From NCBI GenBank assembly GCA_051453625.1, contig JBOZIK010000001.1, positions 169,269,442 through 169,301,567 of the forward strand: a DNA stretch of 32,126 nucleotides. The letters run 5' to 3'. The stretch is from Welwitschia mirabilis (Eukaryota; Gnetophyta; Gnetopsida; Welwitschiales). The notes beneath the pieces were generated by a model, which saw nothing but the letters and a program-made list of their open reading frames with translations, ran no database searches and was not told the origin of the DNA. Shown in pieces: positions 20,755-30,086 of the stretch (positions within the stretch are counted from its first letter, which is position 1; each line of letters opens with the position of its first letter). A program made the position numbers and the translations under genes.

Positions 20755-21966
20755 TGTCAATCTTATTAAGAAGATGCTCAACATCTTTTCCATTAATGCA
20801 GATGTAGCTTAGAATTAATGAGAGTTATGAAAAGTTATTATAACAATTGGGATGTATTTGAGACATACAAAAGAAATGGGATTCACTTAACTTTATGGTA
20901 GACCTAGTACACACACAATAAAGTGATATTCAATAATGCCCCCCATTCCATTCCTTATAAATACAACAAGGAAGATTAAATAGTATCATTCGTAAATTAA
21001 AGTAGCAATAGGGGCAATTCTAACATTAGACCGTTAGACCCAAGCTTATTCGAAGGATGCCCTATGCTCTAGAATAACGTATAGGCTCTAGGATGGGAAG
21101 TTCTATTGCACAAGTTAAAAGGAGAACCTGAGGCCAATATTGTCCTATTTTATAAAAGATGGAGAGGGCAAAAAAACCTCATTCATAAGAATTTCCATTG
21201 AGATTACAAAAGACTCCATTTCTTACCTTTTGGACATTTCAGCAGCACAGGCTGCATTATAAACTAGCTAGTGGCCATATCAGTCATAAGGCACTTGTGC
21301 TCCCATGAGGCCTAAGGGCTGAGATAATTGACTATAACTTTATTTAATTTGGCTATTGTTTGAAACTGTCAAGGCTTCATTTCACCTTCCTTAAGGCCTT
21401 AGACCTAGGGTATCAAGTTAATCTTTCCCACTTCTTTATTTAAACTTTAAAATAGAAAGATTTAATAAGGCATTCAAGACTAATCATGGCTCTTTGGAGG
21501 GTTGTTAGGGACCTAAGAATAAGGGATGTCCCTCCTCCCCTCCTCCTTGGTGACAGAATTTAGCGGAGACTTTCCCTAAGAAAAAACCAAAGAAAAGGAT
21601 CAAATCTAATGAGAGTCCTCATATTAAGAAGGATATTGAGCAAGAAAGCCCCCGTTCTCATAGAGGGACAACTCTGCCTCTAGAAGTTTAGGTAGAGGAA
21701 GTGATTTCACCCCTAGTACAATAAGAGACAATTTAAGAAGATCCTCCCAGTTAAAGCCCAGGATTGGGATTAAAGGCCTTTAGAGTAAGGCTAAGAGCTC
21801 CCCTTTCAGAAGGCTAAAGGTAACTCCAATCGTAGTTAGGAGTCAAATTCCTATTCTAACTCAGTTTCCTCACTTGAAAAGAGAAATTAAGAGTCCCATA
21901 AAGACATTGATATGAATCACATAAAAAGAGAAAGTCTTACTAGCCACAATTCATGGATTGAAAAGA

Positions 21967-22125
21967 TGCTCCTTCTTGATCCTAGGAATGTCACACAGAT
22001 CTCACCTGTAAGCCATTGAGTTGAGTTATTAGAATAAGTCTTTCAGATTGCAACTAGATAAAAACTAGGTAGGAGCCGATGATTTTAAGAAAGTAAGTCA
22101 GACATTTAAGGTGTTAGCGGACGAA
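21967..22125 (+). other. J-domain-like segment at the ORF2 C-terminus (LINE A)
   Basis: The frame from TGC at 21967 reads CSFLILGMSHRSHL, a stop, AIELSY, a stop, NKSFRLQLDKN, a stop, VGADDFKKVSQTFKVLADE. Against the DnaJ J-domain consensus the matching positions are LG.S (helix I), the I of IK, Y, K, L, D-K-N of HPDKNP, then F-K and the F/Y..L.DE end of helix IV. The HPD tripeptide reads QLD. The aligned segment of LINE B fills the three stops with Q, R and P. The known J-domain role is stimulating Hsp70 ATPase; whether this segment ever did so is unknown. Confidence 0.7.
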
Positions 22126-22188
22126 ATAGGATGCTTTCTAGTTGAGCACCATTACAACAACCTCTTTCCCAACTGCATGGGATATTAA

Positions 22189-22427
22189 TCCTCTGTTTTT
22201 CTAGTTATACATAGTTTTGTTTTAGCTTTTTTCTACTTCTTTATTAAGTTTAGTAGTTAGGGTTGTTTTCACCCCCAATTTTGCTACGTACCTAGTAGAT
22301 TCTCACGATTTTTGCAATATGGTTTTTGCTTTGCCAATCGGGCTTTTTATTCCCCTTAATATAGGGCATTTCACCCTTTTTTGTAAATTTTCTTTTCATA
22401 TAATGCTCATTTTTCTTTTAAAAAAAA
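22189..22427 (+). other. LINE A 3' UTR and A-run
   Basis: T-rich 240 bp ending in TTTTAAAAAAAA. Its last 60 bases (GTAAATTTTC, ATATAATGCTCA, TTTTTC) match the end of LINE B in order, which suggests a conserved tail recognised by the RT. Confidence 0.75.
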
Positions 22428-23122
22428 GTAAATGAAGGAATAATAATACAAAGGAAATCTAAATGGTTCATAAAAAAGGTAAAGAAGGAGATGATCTTAA
22501 AATCTTCCCAAAATCACTATTCCATAATGCTATTTTTGTATTTCATATTAGAGCTAGTCCAAAACCCACATGTCCATTTCAAATCATTATAATATTGGAA
22601 TTAAAAATACTATTCAAATATTTTCAAAATATGGGGAAAACTGAGTTAATGAGTATAATGACTATTCCAAATGGTTGTAAGGATAATCTGTGTTATAAGA
22701 TTTGTAAATAATTTGAGGATCAAAATCAAAAGACAAGACAAAATGCTATGTGGCTTATAAAGTAAAGAGGATTATTAAATATAAACTTCATAACTCCACC
22801 TTATTTTACATCCATAGTGCACATACAGTAATCTAAGTTACTAGAAACAGTAAAGTATAAATTAATAAGAAAGATATAATTGAGATTCATAACTTTATAG
22901 TAACAAAATAGACTACTACAACAATAAGGAGATGTGGAATAAGAAGGTATTATAAAATAATTAACCTTATGGAGGTAACAAGTAGGATATTCATGCCTTT
23001 TTTAAGATAATTAACTATCTATGCTAAACTATAAGTTCTATACTAGATGGAAATAATGTTTTATAGCTCATAACATTCCCAATTAGACATGTAGAACTCA
23101 GTAAACATTTATTTTGACCTTA
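22428..23122 (+). repeat. 757-bp tandem duplication, copy 2, 3' part
   Basis: This matches copy 1 from about 15158 to 15849 (AATGAAGGAATAA, ATCTTCCCAAAATCACTAT, CCAAAACCCACATGTCC, TTATGGAGGTAA). It resumes exactly after the A-run of LINE A. Confidence 0.88.
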
Positions 23123-23833
23123 AAAAAGGTACACAATAATATGATTATCTATAGATGCTAATCTTGCTACTTGAAAGGCTCTCATTTTAGTGATAATACC
23201 AAAAAAATCCTGAATTGTCTAAAGATGATGGTACTAGTTATTAGCTATTTTCTACTACTATTGTACAACTAATTATATGTTAAAACAAAGCATTAATGGT
23301 TACTGGGAAAAGATTTTGTGATCACTTAAGTACCTTTTAATAATAAGGACACATTTCTTTGCATTTTATTTGTGTTTTTTATAAATGGACATGAAACAAT
23401 TCTTAAAAATAACTAATTTTTAAGTAGCTTTTTTATTATATACTTTAATAGATTCCATAGTAAGAACAAATAACATTGTATCATCCATAAATGTTAACCT
23501 AATGTAAATTAAGATACACCAATGTGATGTCACCCATAGATGTTAACCTAATTTAGATTAAGATATACTTTTAATAATGTAATATAATATTAATAGTAAA
23601 AGCTAATGAGATGGTGATTCAAATAATGAGAGACTCGCTCTTCATTTAGGAAGTTATAGATTTAAATCTTTAGATTTCTATTTGACACACTATAAGGCCT
23701 TGGGCATAATTAAATTATTCATTTGGGTGATTGTGATGATTATAGTTTTAAGGAAGATATAGTTATTAAAAATTTTTTGAGTTTGACATCCCCTATAGTA
23801 AGAATAAACACTTATTTCTATTTTATTAAAAAC
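23123..23833. other. AT-rich spacer with small repeats
   Basis: No gene. A 49-bp period duplication lies at about 23473-23569 (CATAAATGTTAACCTAATG and CATAGATGTTAACCTAATT). Copy 2 of the dispersed repeat seen at 14275 lies at 23650-23815. Confidence 0.6.
23650..23815 (+). repeat. Dispersed repeat, copy 2
   Basis: Collinear with 14275-14432: ACACTATAAGGC, AATTATTCATTTGGGTGAT, AAGGAAGATATAGTTATT and TTTGAGTTTGACATCCCC. Confidence 0.6.
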
Positions 23834-24169
23834 TTTTTTTTTTTGGGAAAAAGAGCAATTATATTAAACTAGAAAATTTACACTTGGGGGAGGTGATAAT
23901 GACCTAGCTTAATAGGAAATTAAATTATTTAGAGAAAAGGAGAATATTCTGTTGAAAGTTTAGAAATGGACTGGAAACAGAACAAAATTAGGAGAAAAGG
24001 CGCCCTTGGGAAACTAGACTAAAGACAAGAAACTGACTATCTAGAAGAGTATTATGCATCAACCATTGAGAAGAACTGCTAACTAACACACTAGAGGCGA
24101 AAACACCCTAGAATACCAGAAATGATGAAACTTAATTTAGGTTAGAGAAAAGACCTAAAATGTGAAGGA

Positions 24170-27100
24170 TTAGTATCCTCTACAAAAAGGAAAAAGATTG
24201 CCATGGTTGTGTTCTAGTAAGAAGCAATTCATTTAACCAGATAGCACCTTAAAAGCTTGATTATCTCTTTTAATTCTTCGACACCTACTGGATTTTTATC
24301 TAGATGCAGTCTTAGAGTTTTCTTTCTATAGTGGGACTTGATGGCTTGAGGGAGGGCTCTGTGGGAGATTCCTAATGTGATGAAGGGACATATCTTTAGT
24401 TCATGGATTATTGCTAGCATAAGTTCCTGATGTGCAGCATTCATATTTATATTCTTTTAAGGTTTATGCTACATTTATACTAAAGAAGAGTCTATGATTG
24501 AATTCTAGGCAGAACTAGGGCTCCTTTCTGGCTAAGGGGAGGCTTGGTCATGTTTTCCTTGCTCCTAGGTGTCAACTATTGGATGGTCCTAAACTAGCTT
24601 CTTAGCTGTCTCTTGGGCTATCTCTTAAGATGTCTTCTGTTGAGCTGGGAATGAATTCGTCTCCTTTATGTGGTCTGGGGACAAAGTCAACCCCCTATTG
24701 ACTGGGGCTATCTTATCCAGCGTTTCCATTATATTAAGGGGTTCCTTCCATGATGACTATTATCTTAGGAGCTCTCCTTGGTGGAGTTTGATATGAGTGT
24801 CATCCTGGAGGAGGAGAAGGATCCTCTCTTGCCCTAATTTTATTAGTTACTCATCAAAGAGCCAGAACTAATCAAAAATGTTTAGAAGAGTCTTTCTGTT
24901 GAAGGACCTGAACCAAAAAGAAAGGTAAATTTACCTCTAGCCCTATGTTTAGGAATTTGAGAAATGTAAAGTGAATGCCTAAGAGCTTAAAGCAGCACTT
25001 AGACTGGATGAAGTATCAGTCGACTAGTTTTGTGCCTAAACCTCATGGGGGCAGTAGCGCCTTTCGACTGATGTGTCAACTAGGTAACTTAGGGACACCA
25101 CTAGGAAAGAGATAAAGTGCTTCACATTGCCATTGGCTTCCAAAAGGGATACTTTCTCTATTTATAGGAATCTCCAAGAGTCTTAAGAGGGAATCTTCAT
25201 TTATTATCCTTTTTAACATTTATAAAAGGGGGTGATATCGGCCCTTGGACCTTCCCTAAGCTTATGTAGGAGGATTTCCAATCTCACATCCTGCACTTTT
25301 TCTCACAGGGTTGGGCAACCTTTAAAGAGGCCAGGATTAGACATCTCGACAGTGGGTGTAGCTCCCATTACAAGTTTAATTTGAGAGTGATAGCATTTAA
25401 TCCTCCTAGCAGTATTTAAAGAAAATGGTAAGGGGGCATTATTAAAAATCAGATTATTTCTTATTCCCTTAATCTGTCAATACATCAAATAAATCCCTTC
25501 ATTTAAGTAAGTATTAGAAACATTACAAGTTTGGTAGTACTTCATTATTGCTATTAATTCTTTACTCCAAGTGCATTGGTGAAACAAGTGATGTGCAGTT
25601 TCAAGACATGATTGACAGACAAAATAGTTTGTTTCCACTTGAAACCCCTTGTTGAGAAGTTGATCTTTAGTGAGAACTATATGGTGATCTTTTAGTGAAT
25701 AAAATACTTTAATTTTTTTTGGAATTTTACCTTTCTAATGTTTGTCAAAGAAGTCATCTTTCCCATATTTATTTAAAAGAATCTATTTGATTAAATCTGC
25801 CTAATAAATGTTTGACTTTAGAAGTTATCTTCGAGGTTTATTGAGGTATTTCCTTAGGTAGGACTCTCCCTGATTGGTGCTCTAATTTATGTATTCATGA
25901 TTGATCAAATCACTCCAAGGTTGTCCTTCTTCATATAGCCTTTTTAAGATCCTGGGAGCTCAAGTAAGGATGCAATCCTCTAGTCTCTAAATCCCCAATT
26001 CTTTTGATTCTCTTGGGCAAGCTATTGTCTCTCATTTGTAAAGATGAATTTGGTTTTGGTTTTTACCTCTAGATCATATAAACTCCTTCAAGATCTTATT
26101 GATTTTTTGAATAATATTCCTTAGGGGATGATAATGGAAGCTACATATCAGAAAGAATAAATTAAACACGAGTTTGTAAGGATGATTTTTGCTTTAGATG
26201 AGATAAAATTGTTCTACCAAAGGTTTCACCATCTTGAATGGACTCAAGGATGTAATTCCAAGTAAGGGTCTTGTGCCAATTCTAAAGGGGAATTGTCAAG
26301 TAAATATCCTATAAGTCTCTTAGTTTTGCATTTAAGATTCAAGCAGTTTTGCCCTCTCTAATACTATTTCTGCCTAAAGTATGGATTTTTGAATTTTTCT
26401 AATTATTGTGAAGACCTATAGGTATCACAAAAAGGTTTATGGAATTCTTGATAGCTTTTTCTTATTGACATGAAGCCTTGGTCATATTAATGATGTCATC
26501 TACATAGTTATTATTGATAAAAGTTTGACCTCTAATTTTAATTTCTGTAACTCCATTACTTTTTAAGAAGACCTGTAAAACATTCATTATAAAGAGGAAA
26601 AGATATGGGGATTGAGGGTCCCCCTGTCTTAATCCTCAACCTATGAAAAGAATTTTGATCTATGATTGTTAATCTCCACATTGAATTCAGCTAATGTCTA
26701 CATAACTAGCCAAAGATTAATGATGTATTAATGAAAACCATTTTTCCTAAGGATACTTCCTAACACTTGGTAATTAACTAAATCATAAGCTTTGGCAATA
26801 TCTAATTTAGTAATGAGAAGAGGAAATTTATACTTTTTAATAGAATAAATGATTTCATGAGTTAAATGGATTTGGTCTTGGATATACTTAGATCGAATGA
26901 AGCCGATTTGGTTCTTTGAAATCGCCTTGGAAAGCAGGATGTGATATAGCTAACCATGATTTTCATGAAGATTATATAAAGAACATTGTAAACACTTAGA
27001 GGGTTGAAGTCCTCCAGATTTCTGGCATCCTTCTTTTTAGGGATAAGAATCACCTTAGTTCTATTCATTTTCCTAAGAGTTTGCTTGTTGTAAAAAACAT

Positions 27101-27300
27101 TCTGTATAACATCCTGAAGATTATCCCTCAATATGGAAAAGTGAGATTTAAAAAGTTCAACTAGCTACCCATCAGGGTCGGGGATACTATTATTCTTTAT
27201 AGACCTTACAACAGCCAAGAATTCATCTCTACTCAGGGTTTAACAAGCAGGGAATTGTCTTCATTAGAAATTCTGTTATTCTTTAGAATAAGGCTGAGGA
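24170..27300 (-). pseudogene. LINE ORF2: RT, zf-RVT, J-domain-like C-terminus (LINE B)
   Basis: On the minus strand RT reads MRDNLQDVIQNVFYN, MNRTKVILIPKKKDARN and SVYNVLYIIFMKIM from 27131. It continues with KLDIAKAYDLVN (about 26808-26773) and an intact YVDD at 26506-26495. Note that LINE A has YTNN there. zf-RVT follows near 25680-25590 (LTKDQLLNKGFQVETN, ETAHHLFHQC). A linker homologous to that of LINE A follows (IFNNAPL, LFKGCPTL, ILLHKL.EGP). The J-domain-like segment is at 24390-24233, and the protein ends GNLFPFCRGY with TAA at 24172-24170. Stops are scattered, and a one-base deletion lies inside the J-like segment. Protein identity to LINE A is moderate, so the two copies are old. 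Confidence 0.85.
24233..24390 (-). other. J-domain-like segment at the ORF2 C-terminus (LINE B)
   Basis: From TGT at 24390 the reading is CPFITLGISHRALPQAIKSH, then YRKKTLRLHLDKNPVGVEEL, KEI, then a one-base shift and QAFKVLSG. This is a better preserved copy than in LINE A. All landmark positions of a J-domain are present: LGIS, A.PQ.IK, YRKK.L.LH, DKNP, EE.KEI, AFKVLS. The exception is the HPD proline, which is Leu (CAT CTA GAT). The segment is followed within about 20 codons by the shared C-terminus. Confidence 0.75.
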
Positions 27301-27438
27301 TGATTATTAAGTAAGTGTCCATTTCAATGATGAGCAATAGAACCCAACCCACAACTCAGTCTTAGCTCAAGAACATAACAGGCAAATTAAACTACTTCAG
27401 GCCAAGCTTCAACCATGAAGAATCGTCCATCTTTTTAT

Positions 27439-27697
27439 CTGGGACGTTTAGACCTATATGCAACTAAATGTATTAGGACATCTAGCCTCTTAACCTAGGA
27501 CATTCAAGCCTGTATGTAGCTTTTTATTTTGGGATGTCCAACCTCTTAACTCAGAACGTCTAGGCCTATAAACTAGTTTTTTATATGGAGACTCTAAGCA
27601 CCTTATTTGGAACATCTGACCCCTATATCAGTTTCTTATCAAAAACATTATTAAAAGTGGAACGTCTGATATTTTATCTCAGGATGTTCGGTCAGCT
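27439..27697 (+). repeat. U3 tandem array, decayed copy of that in element 1
   Basis: Units start at about 27439, 27495, 27550, 27607 and 27680, so the period is 55-57 bp and the last full unit is longer (73 bp). Element 1 likewise has one 70-bp unit at the same end of its array. Words are GGGACGTTTAGACC, AGGACATCTAGCC, GGGATGTCCAACC, GGAACATCTGACC and GGATGTTCGG. Most differences from GGGACGTCCGACC are C/T or G/A changes. Confidence 0.8.
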
Positions 27698-27834
27698 ATC
27701 CATTACTGCATGGAAATTACTTTAGATGAACATTGTACACACTACTCAAAGTGCAAATAGCTAAGAGAAGAAGGACAATGATACTCTAATCAAGACAAGG
27801 TGCCCTCAGGATTTTTCTATAATTAAAAAAAACC

Positions 27835-27842
27835 TATATATG
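27835..27842 (+). promoter_or_regulatory. LTR TATA box (element 2)
   Basis: TATATATG lies about 138 bp downstream of the array, matching element 1. Confidence 0.6.
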
Positions 27843-28321
27843 TTAAAATCTAAGATGATTGTAATGTTACTAAACTATGCAAATCATTTTCTTTATATAT
27901 GTGACTCAGAATACCTATGTAATTTGGATCTGATCTAATCTCTAGCATTCTATTCTTTTCAATTGTGTTTCTCATTAATGAATCAGAGCATGTAAGCTTG
28001 TACATCATCAAGCTTCTATTAATATCTCTTTGGATCGCTTAAGGAAGAGCAAATTATGTAATTGTAGCCCTAGAAAAAGGGTGGATGCACTAATGTAATC
28101 TGTTTATTAAAGAAACCAAGAGGCTGAAGGATTGTACTACCTCTTGTGAATAGGGTAAGCTTAGAGAGATGAACCACTATAAATCAGGTAGTCTCATTTT
28201 TGTGTTTTATTTAATTTGATGATATTGTATTTGTTTGATCTATTTAGCTATTCATATTTTAATAGTCAAAATTAAAAGCCCTATTCACTCCCCTTCTAGG
28301 GTGTTTTGCGATCCTAACAAT

Positions 28322-28337
28322 TGATATCAGAGTCTGG
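28322..28337 (+). other. Primer-binding site, initiator tRNA-Met type (element 2)
   Basis: TGATATCAGAGTCTGG starts two bases after the LTR end. It differs from the canonical TGGTATCAGAGC by G-to-A and C-to-T changes. Confidence 0.85.
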
Positions 28338-28387
28338 GTACTTTAAATTAGGTTTTCTTTTTCTCTTACTATGTGTTTTTAAATCAA

Positions 28388-29936
28388 ATGGCTTCCTCAA
28401 ATTTTTCAAAAGGTCAATTCATCTCTAGATCATCATTATTCTCAATATCTACTTATTCCTATTGGAAAACCAAGATAACAGTCTTTTTACAATATCTAAA
28501 TTGTGAGATTTGGGAAATAGTTGAACTTGGTTATGTTGCTCCTATGAAAGTGGCCAGTGGTAAGACCATTCCAAAGTCAAGGAATGAATGGGATCAGGAA
28601 AACAAAAGGGTAGCTCAGATGAATGTTAAGGCCATGAATGACTTAATCTATGCCTTATCCTTAGAAGTGTATAACAGAGTGGTGTAATGCATAACAGCTC
28701 AAGAAATATGGAAGATCTTAAGAGTTACACATGGAGGAACAAATGTTGTGAAAAATGCTAAACTATAAATGTTAGCAACTCAGTCTAAAAACATAAAGAT
28801 GAAAGATTCAGAAATAGTAGCGGAATACAGTTCAAAGGTAAATGACATCATGAATGGCATGTAAGGGCTGGGAGAAGCTGTACCTCAGAACTGAGTTATA
28901 AGAAAAATTTTTAGAAGTCTCACCAAGAAATTTAAACCTAAGATCATTGCCCTTAAAGAGAGTAAAAATATTAGTATCATTAAAATTGAAGAACTCAAAG
29001 GTTTACTCATGGCATATAAAGCCTCTCTATAGAAAGAAGATGATCATCTAAAATGGAGAAAAATAGCTCTTAAAGCAAAATTAGATGCAGATGAAGACTA
29101 TCAATCAAGTAATGATCTAGAAGATGATGATTTAGCTCTCTTAACAAGAAACTTCAAGAGGTTTCTTAAGAAGAAGGGAGGAAGATCTTCTCGGCAACCA
29201 TTCAAAAGAGGTATGGACAAAGGTAAGAATCCTTCTAGTTCAATNNNNNNNNNNNNNNNNNNNNNNNNNNNNCACATTGCTTTAGAATGTGCAAATAAAT
29301 AGAAGGATAAGTCCTCCAAATTAAAAGGGAAGAAATCCCTGAAAGTTACATAGGATGAGGATGATATCAGTTCTCCTTCAAGCGATGAAGAGGGCTACAT
29401 TAATTTTGGTCTTATCTCCTTAGCCGAAGACGTAAGTAATTCTATTAATTTAGAATCATTTATTAATTTCTCCAACGTACATGATTATAAGAGTAATAAT
29501 GATTTATCTAATGCCTATGAGAACTTATATCATATTAGTTTAAACCTTGGAAGGAAAAATTTTTGTCTTAAGAAGTAGATGGGTGAACTAGAAGGGAAAC
29601 TAAAAAAGGCTTCCCTAAAGATAGAATCTCTTCAGAAAGATCTGGCTCATGCACAAAGAATAGTTGAACGTCTCACTAATGGGAAGGATAATCTAAATCG
29701 TATACTAAATTTGGGAAGAAGATCAAATAACAAATCAGGTATTGGATCAACTTCAGATGTGTTTCCTTCTTAAAAGTTTTTCTATTCTAGTCTTAAATAT
29801 CACTCTTTTGGTATCTCTAGTCTACAATATTATTTCTATTGAGAATATGGTCATATCCAATATTCCTGTTCATTAATAAAATCTTAGTATTTTGGTTATA
29901 ACTACAACTTCAAGTTTCAAATTGAATCTAGATCTT
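28388..29936 (+). pseudogene. Copia gag with coiled-coil C-terminus (element 2)
   Basis: I start at ATG 28388 (MASSNFSKGQFISRSSLF), not at the ATG 15 bases upstream, because element 1 gag also starts MASS. The gag core includes YSYWKTKITVFLQ and CEIWEIVELGY, then TRNFKRFLKKKGGRSS. A zinc knuckle follows, of which only HIALECANK survives after the 28-N gap (29245-29272). A poorly conserved acidic region and a coiled-coil stretch follow at 29579-29720 (MGELEGKLKKASLKIESLQK). In-frame stops lie near 28685, 28767 and 28862. Gag forms the particle that packages element RNA. Confidence 0.85.
29245..29272. other. Assembly gap (28 N)
   Basis: The gap lies in the gag zinc knuckle, hiding its first cysteines. 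Confidence 0.98.
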
Positions 29937-30086
29937 NNNNNNNNNNNNNNNNNNNNNNNNNNNNNNNNNNNNNNNNNNNNNNNNNNNNNNNNNNNNNNNN
30001 NNNNNNNNNNNNNNNNNNNNNNNNNNNNNNNNNNNNNNNNNNNNNNNNNNNNNNNNNNNNNNNNNNNNNNNNNNNNNNNNNNNNNN
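29937..30086. other. Assembly gap (150 N)
   Basis: The gap lies where the protease DSG active site is expected: text after the gap (KVVTFGDNNKGHIIGKGSI) is the usual sequence that follows it. Confidence 0.98.

Larger units (their letters stand above)
17291..22188 (+). pseudogene. LINE ORF2: endonuclease, reverse transcriptase, zf-RVT, J-domain-like C-terminus (LINE A)
   Basis: ORF2 nicks target DNA and reverse-transcribes the LINE RNA. It starts MDCLIWNC at ATG 17291, the usual L1 endonuclease start (LIWNCRGL). YL*ET marks the LQET motif with CAG changed to TAG. IMGDFNQC lies near 17665, SRIDRIL near 17840, and the DHRPI catalytic His motif near 17925. RT motifs are KLDIAKAYDFV (about 18973) and YTNN at 19273-19284, where YADD is expected; both catalytic Asp codons are now AAC. 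The zf-RVT region reads LTRDQLLKCGI, then NCPICQ, then AQHLFH across the N gap. A charged linker follows, then the J-domain-like segment at 21967-22125 and the C-terminus NNLFPNCMGY with TAA at 22186-22188. Numerous stops and frameshifts. Confidence 0.88.
15921..22427 (+). mobile_element. Plant LINE with C-terminal J-domain-like segment, apparently full length (LINE A)
   Basis: The element holds a 5' UTR, ORF1 with DUF4283-like and zinc-knuckle regions, ORF2 (endonuclease, RT, zf-RVT, linker, J-domain-like C-terminus), and a 3' UTR ending in an A8 run (22420-22427). It sits inside copy 2 of the tandem duplication, which gives both ends independently. The flanks carry a short imperfect target duplication: GTTAAT on the left, GTAAAT on the right, GTGAAT in the uninterrupted copy. 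Many stops and frameshifts make it inactive. Confidence 0.9.
23834..27300 (-). mobile_element. LINE with C-terminal J-domain-like segment, 5' part missing (LINE B)
   Basis: Minus strand. The 3' end is the T11 run at 23834-23844 (an A-run in sense). It covers the 3' UTR, J-domain-like C-terminus, linker, zf-RVT and RT; the endonuclease and ORF1 are absent. The last recognisable match to LINE A is near 27292 (CTTATTCTAAAGAATAACAG versus the matching 18494 region of LINE A). It ends against the LTR of element 2, so it is either 5'-truncated or interrupted by that insertion. Confidence 0.88.
27301..28319 (+). mobile_element. 5' LTR of element 2
   Basis: The 3' end is GATCCTAACA at 28310-28319, followed by the primer-binding site. 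The 5' end is placed near TGATTATTAAG (27301) by aligning TTTCAATGATGAG (about 27322) with the same word 15-30 bp inside the LTR of element 1. The start is uncertain by about 25 bp. It contains the palindrome array, a TATA box and a CCCTATTCACTCCCC block near the end. Confidence 0.75.

Noticed and set aside
20094-20812. Long ORFs across the 548-N gap
   Set aside because: They consist almost entirely of N; the flanks are the duplicated 43 bp.
24229-24444. Independent host DnaJ gene on the minus strand
   Set aside because: The same segment, linker and C-terminus occur in LINE A in the same position of ORF2, so it belongs to the LINE.
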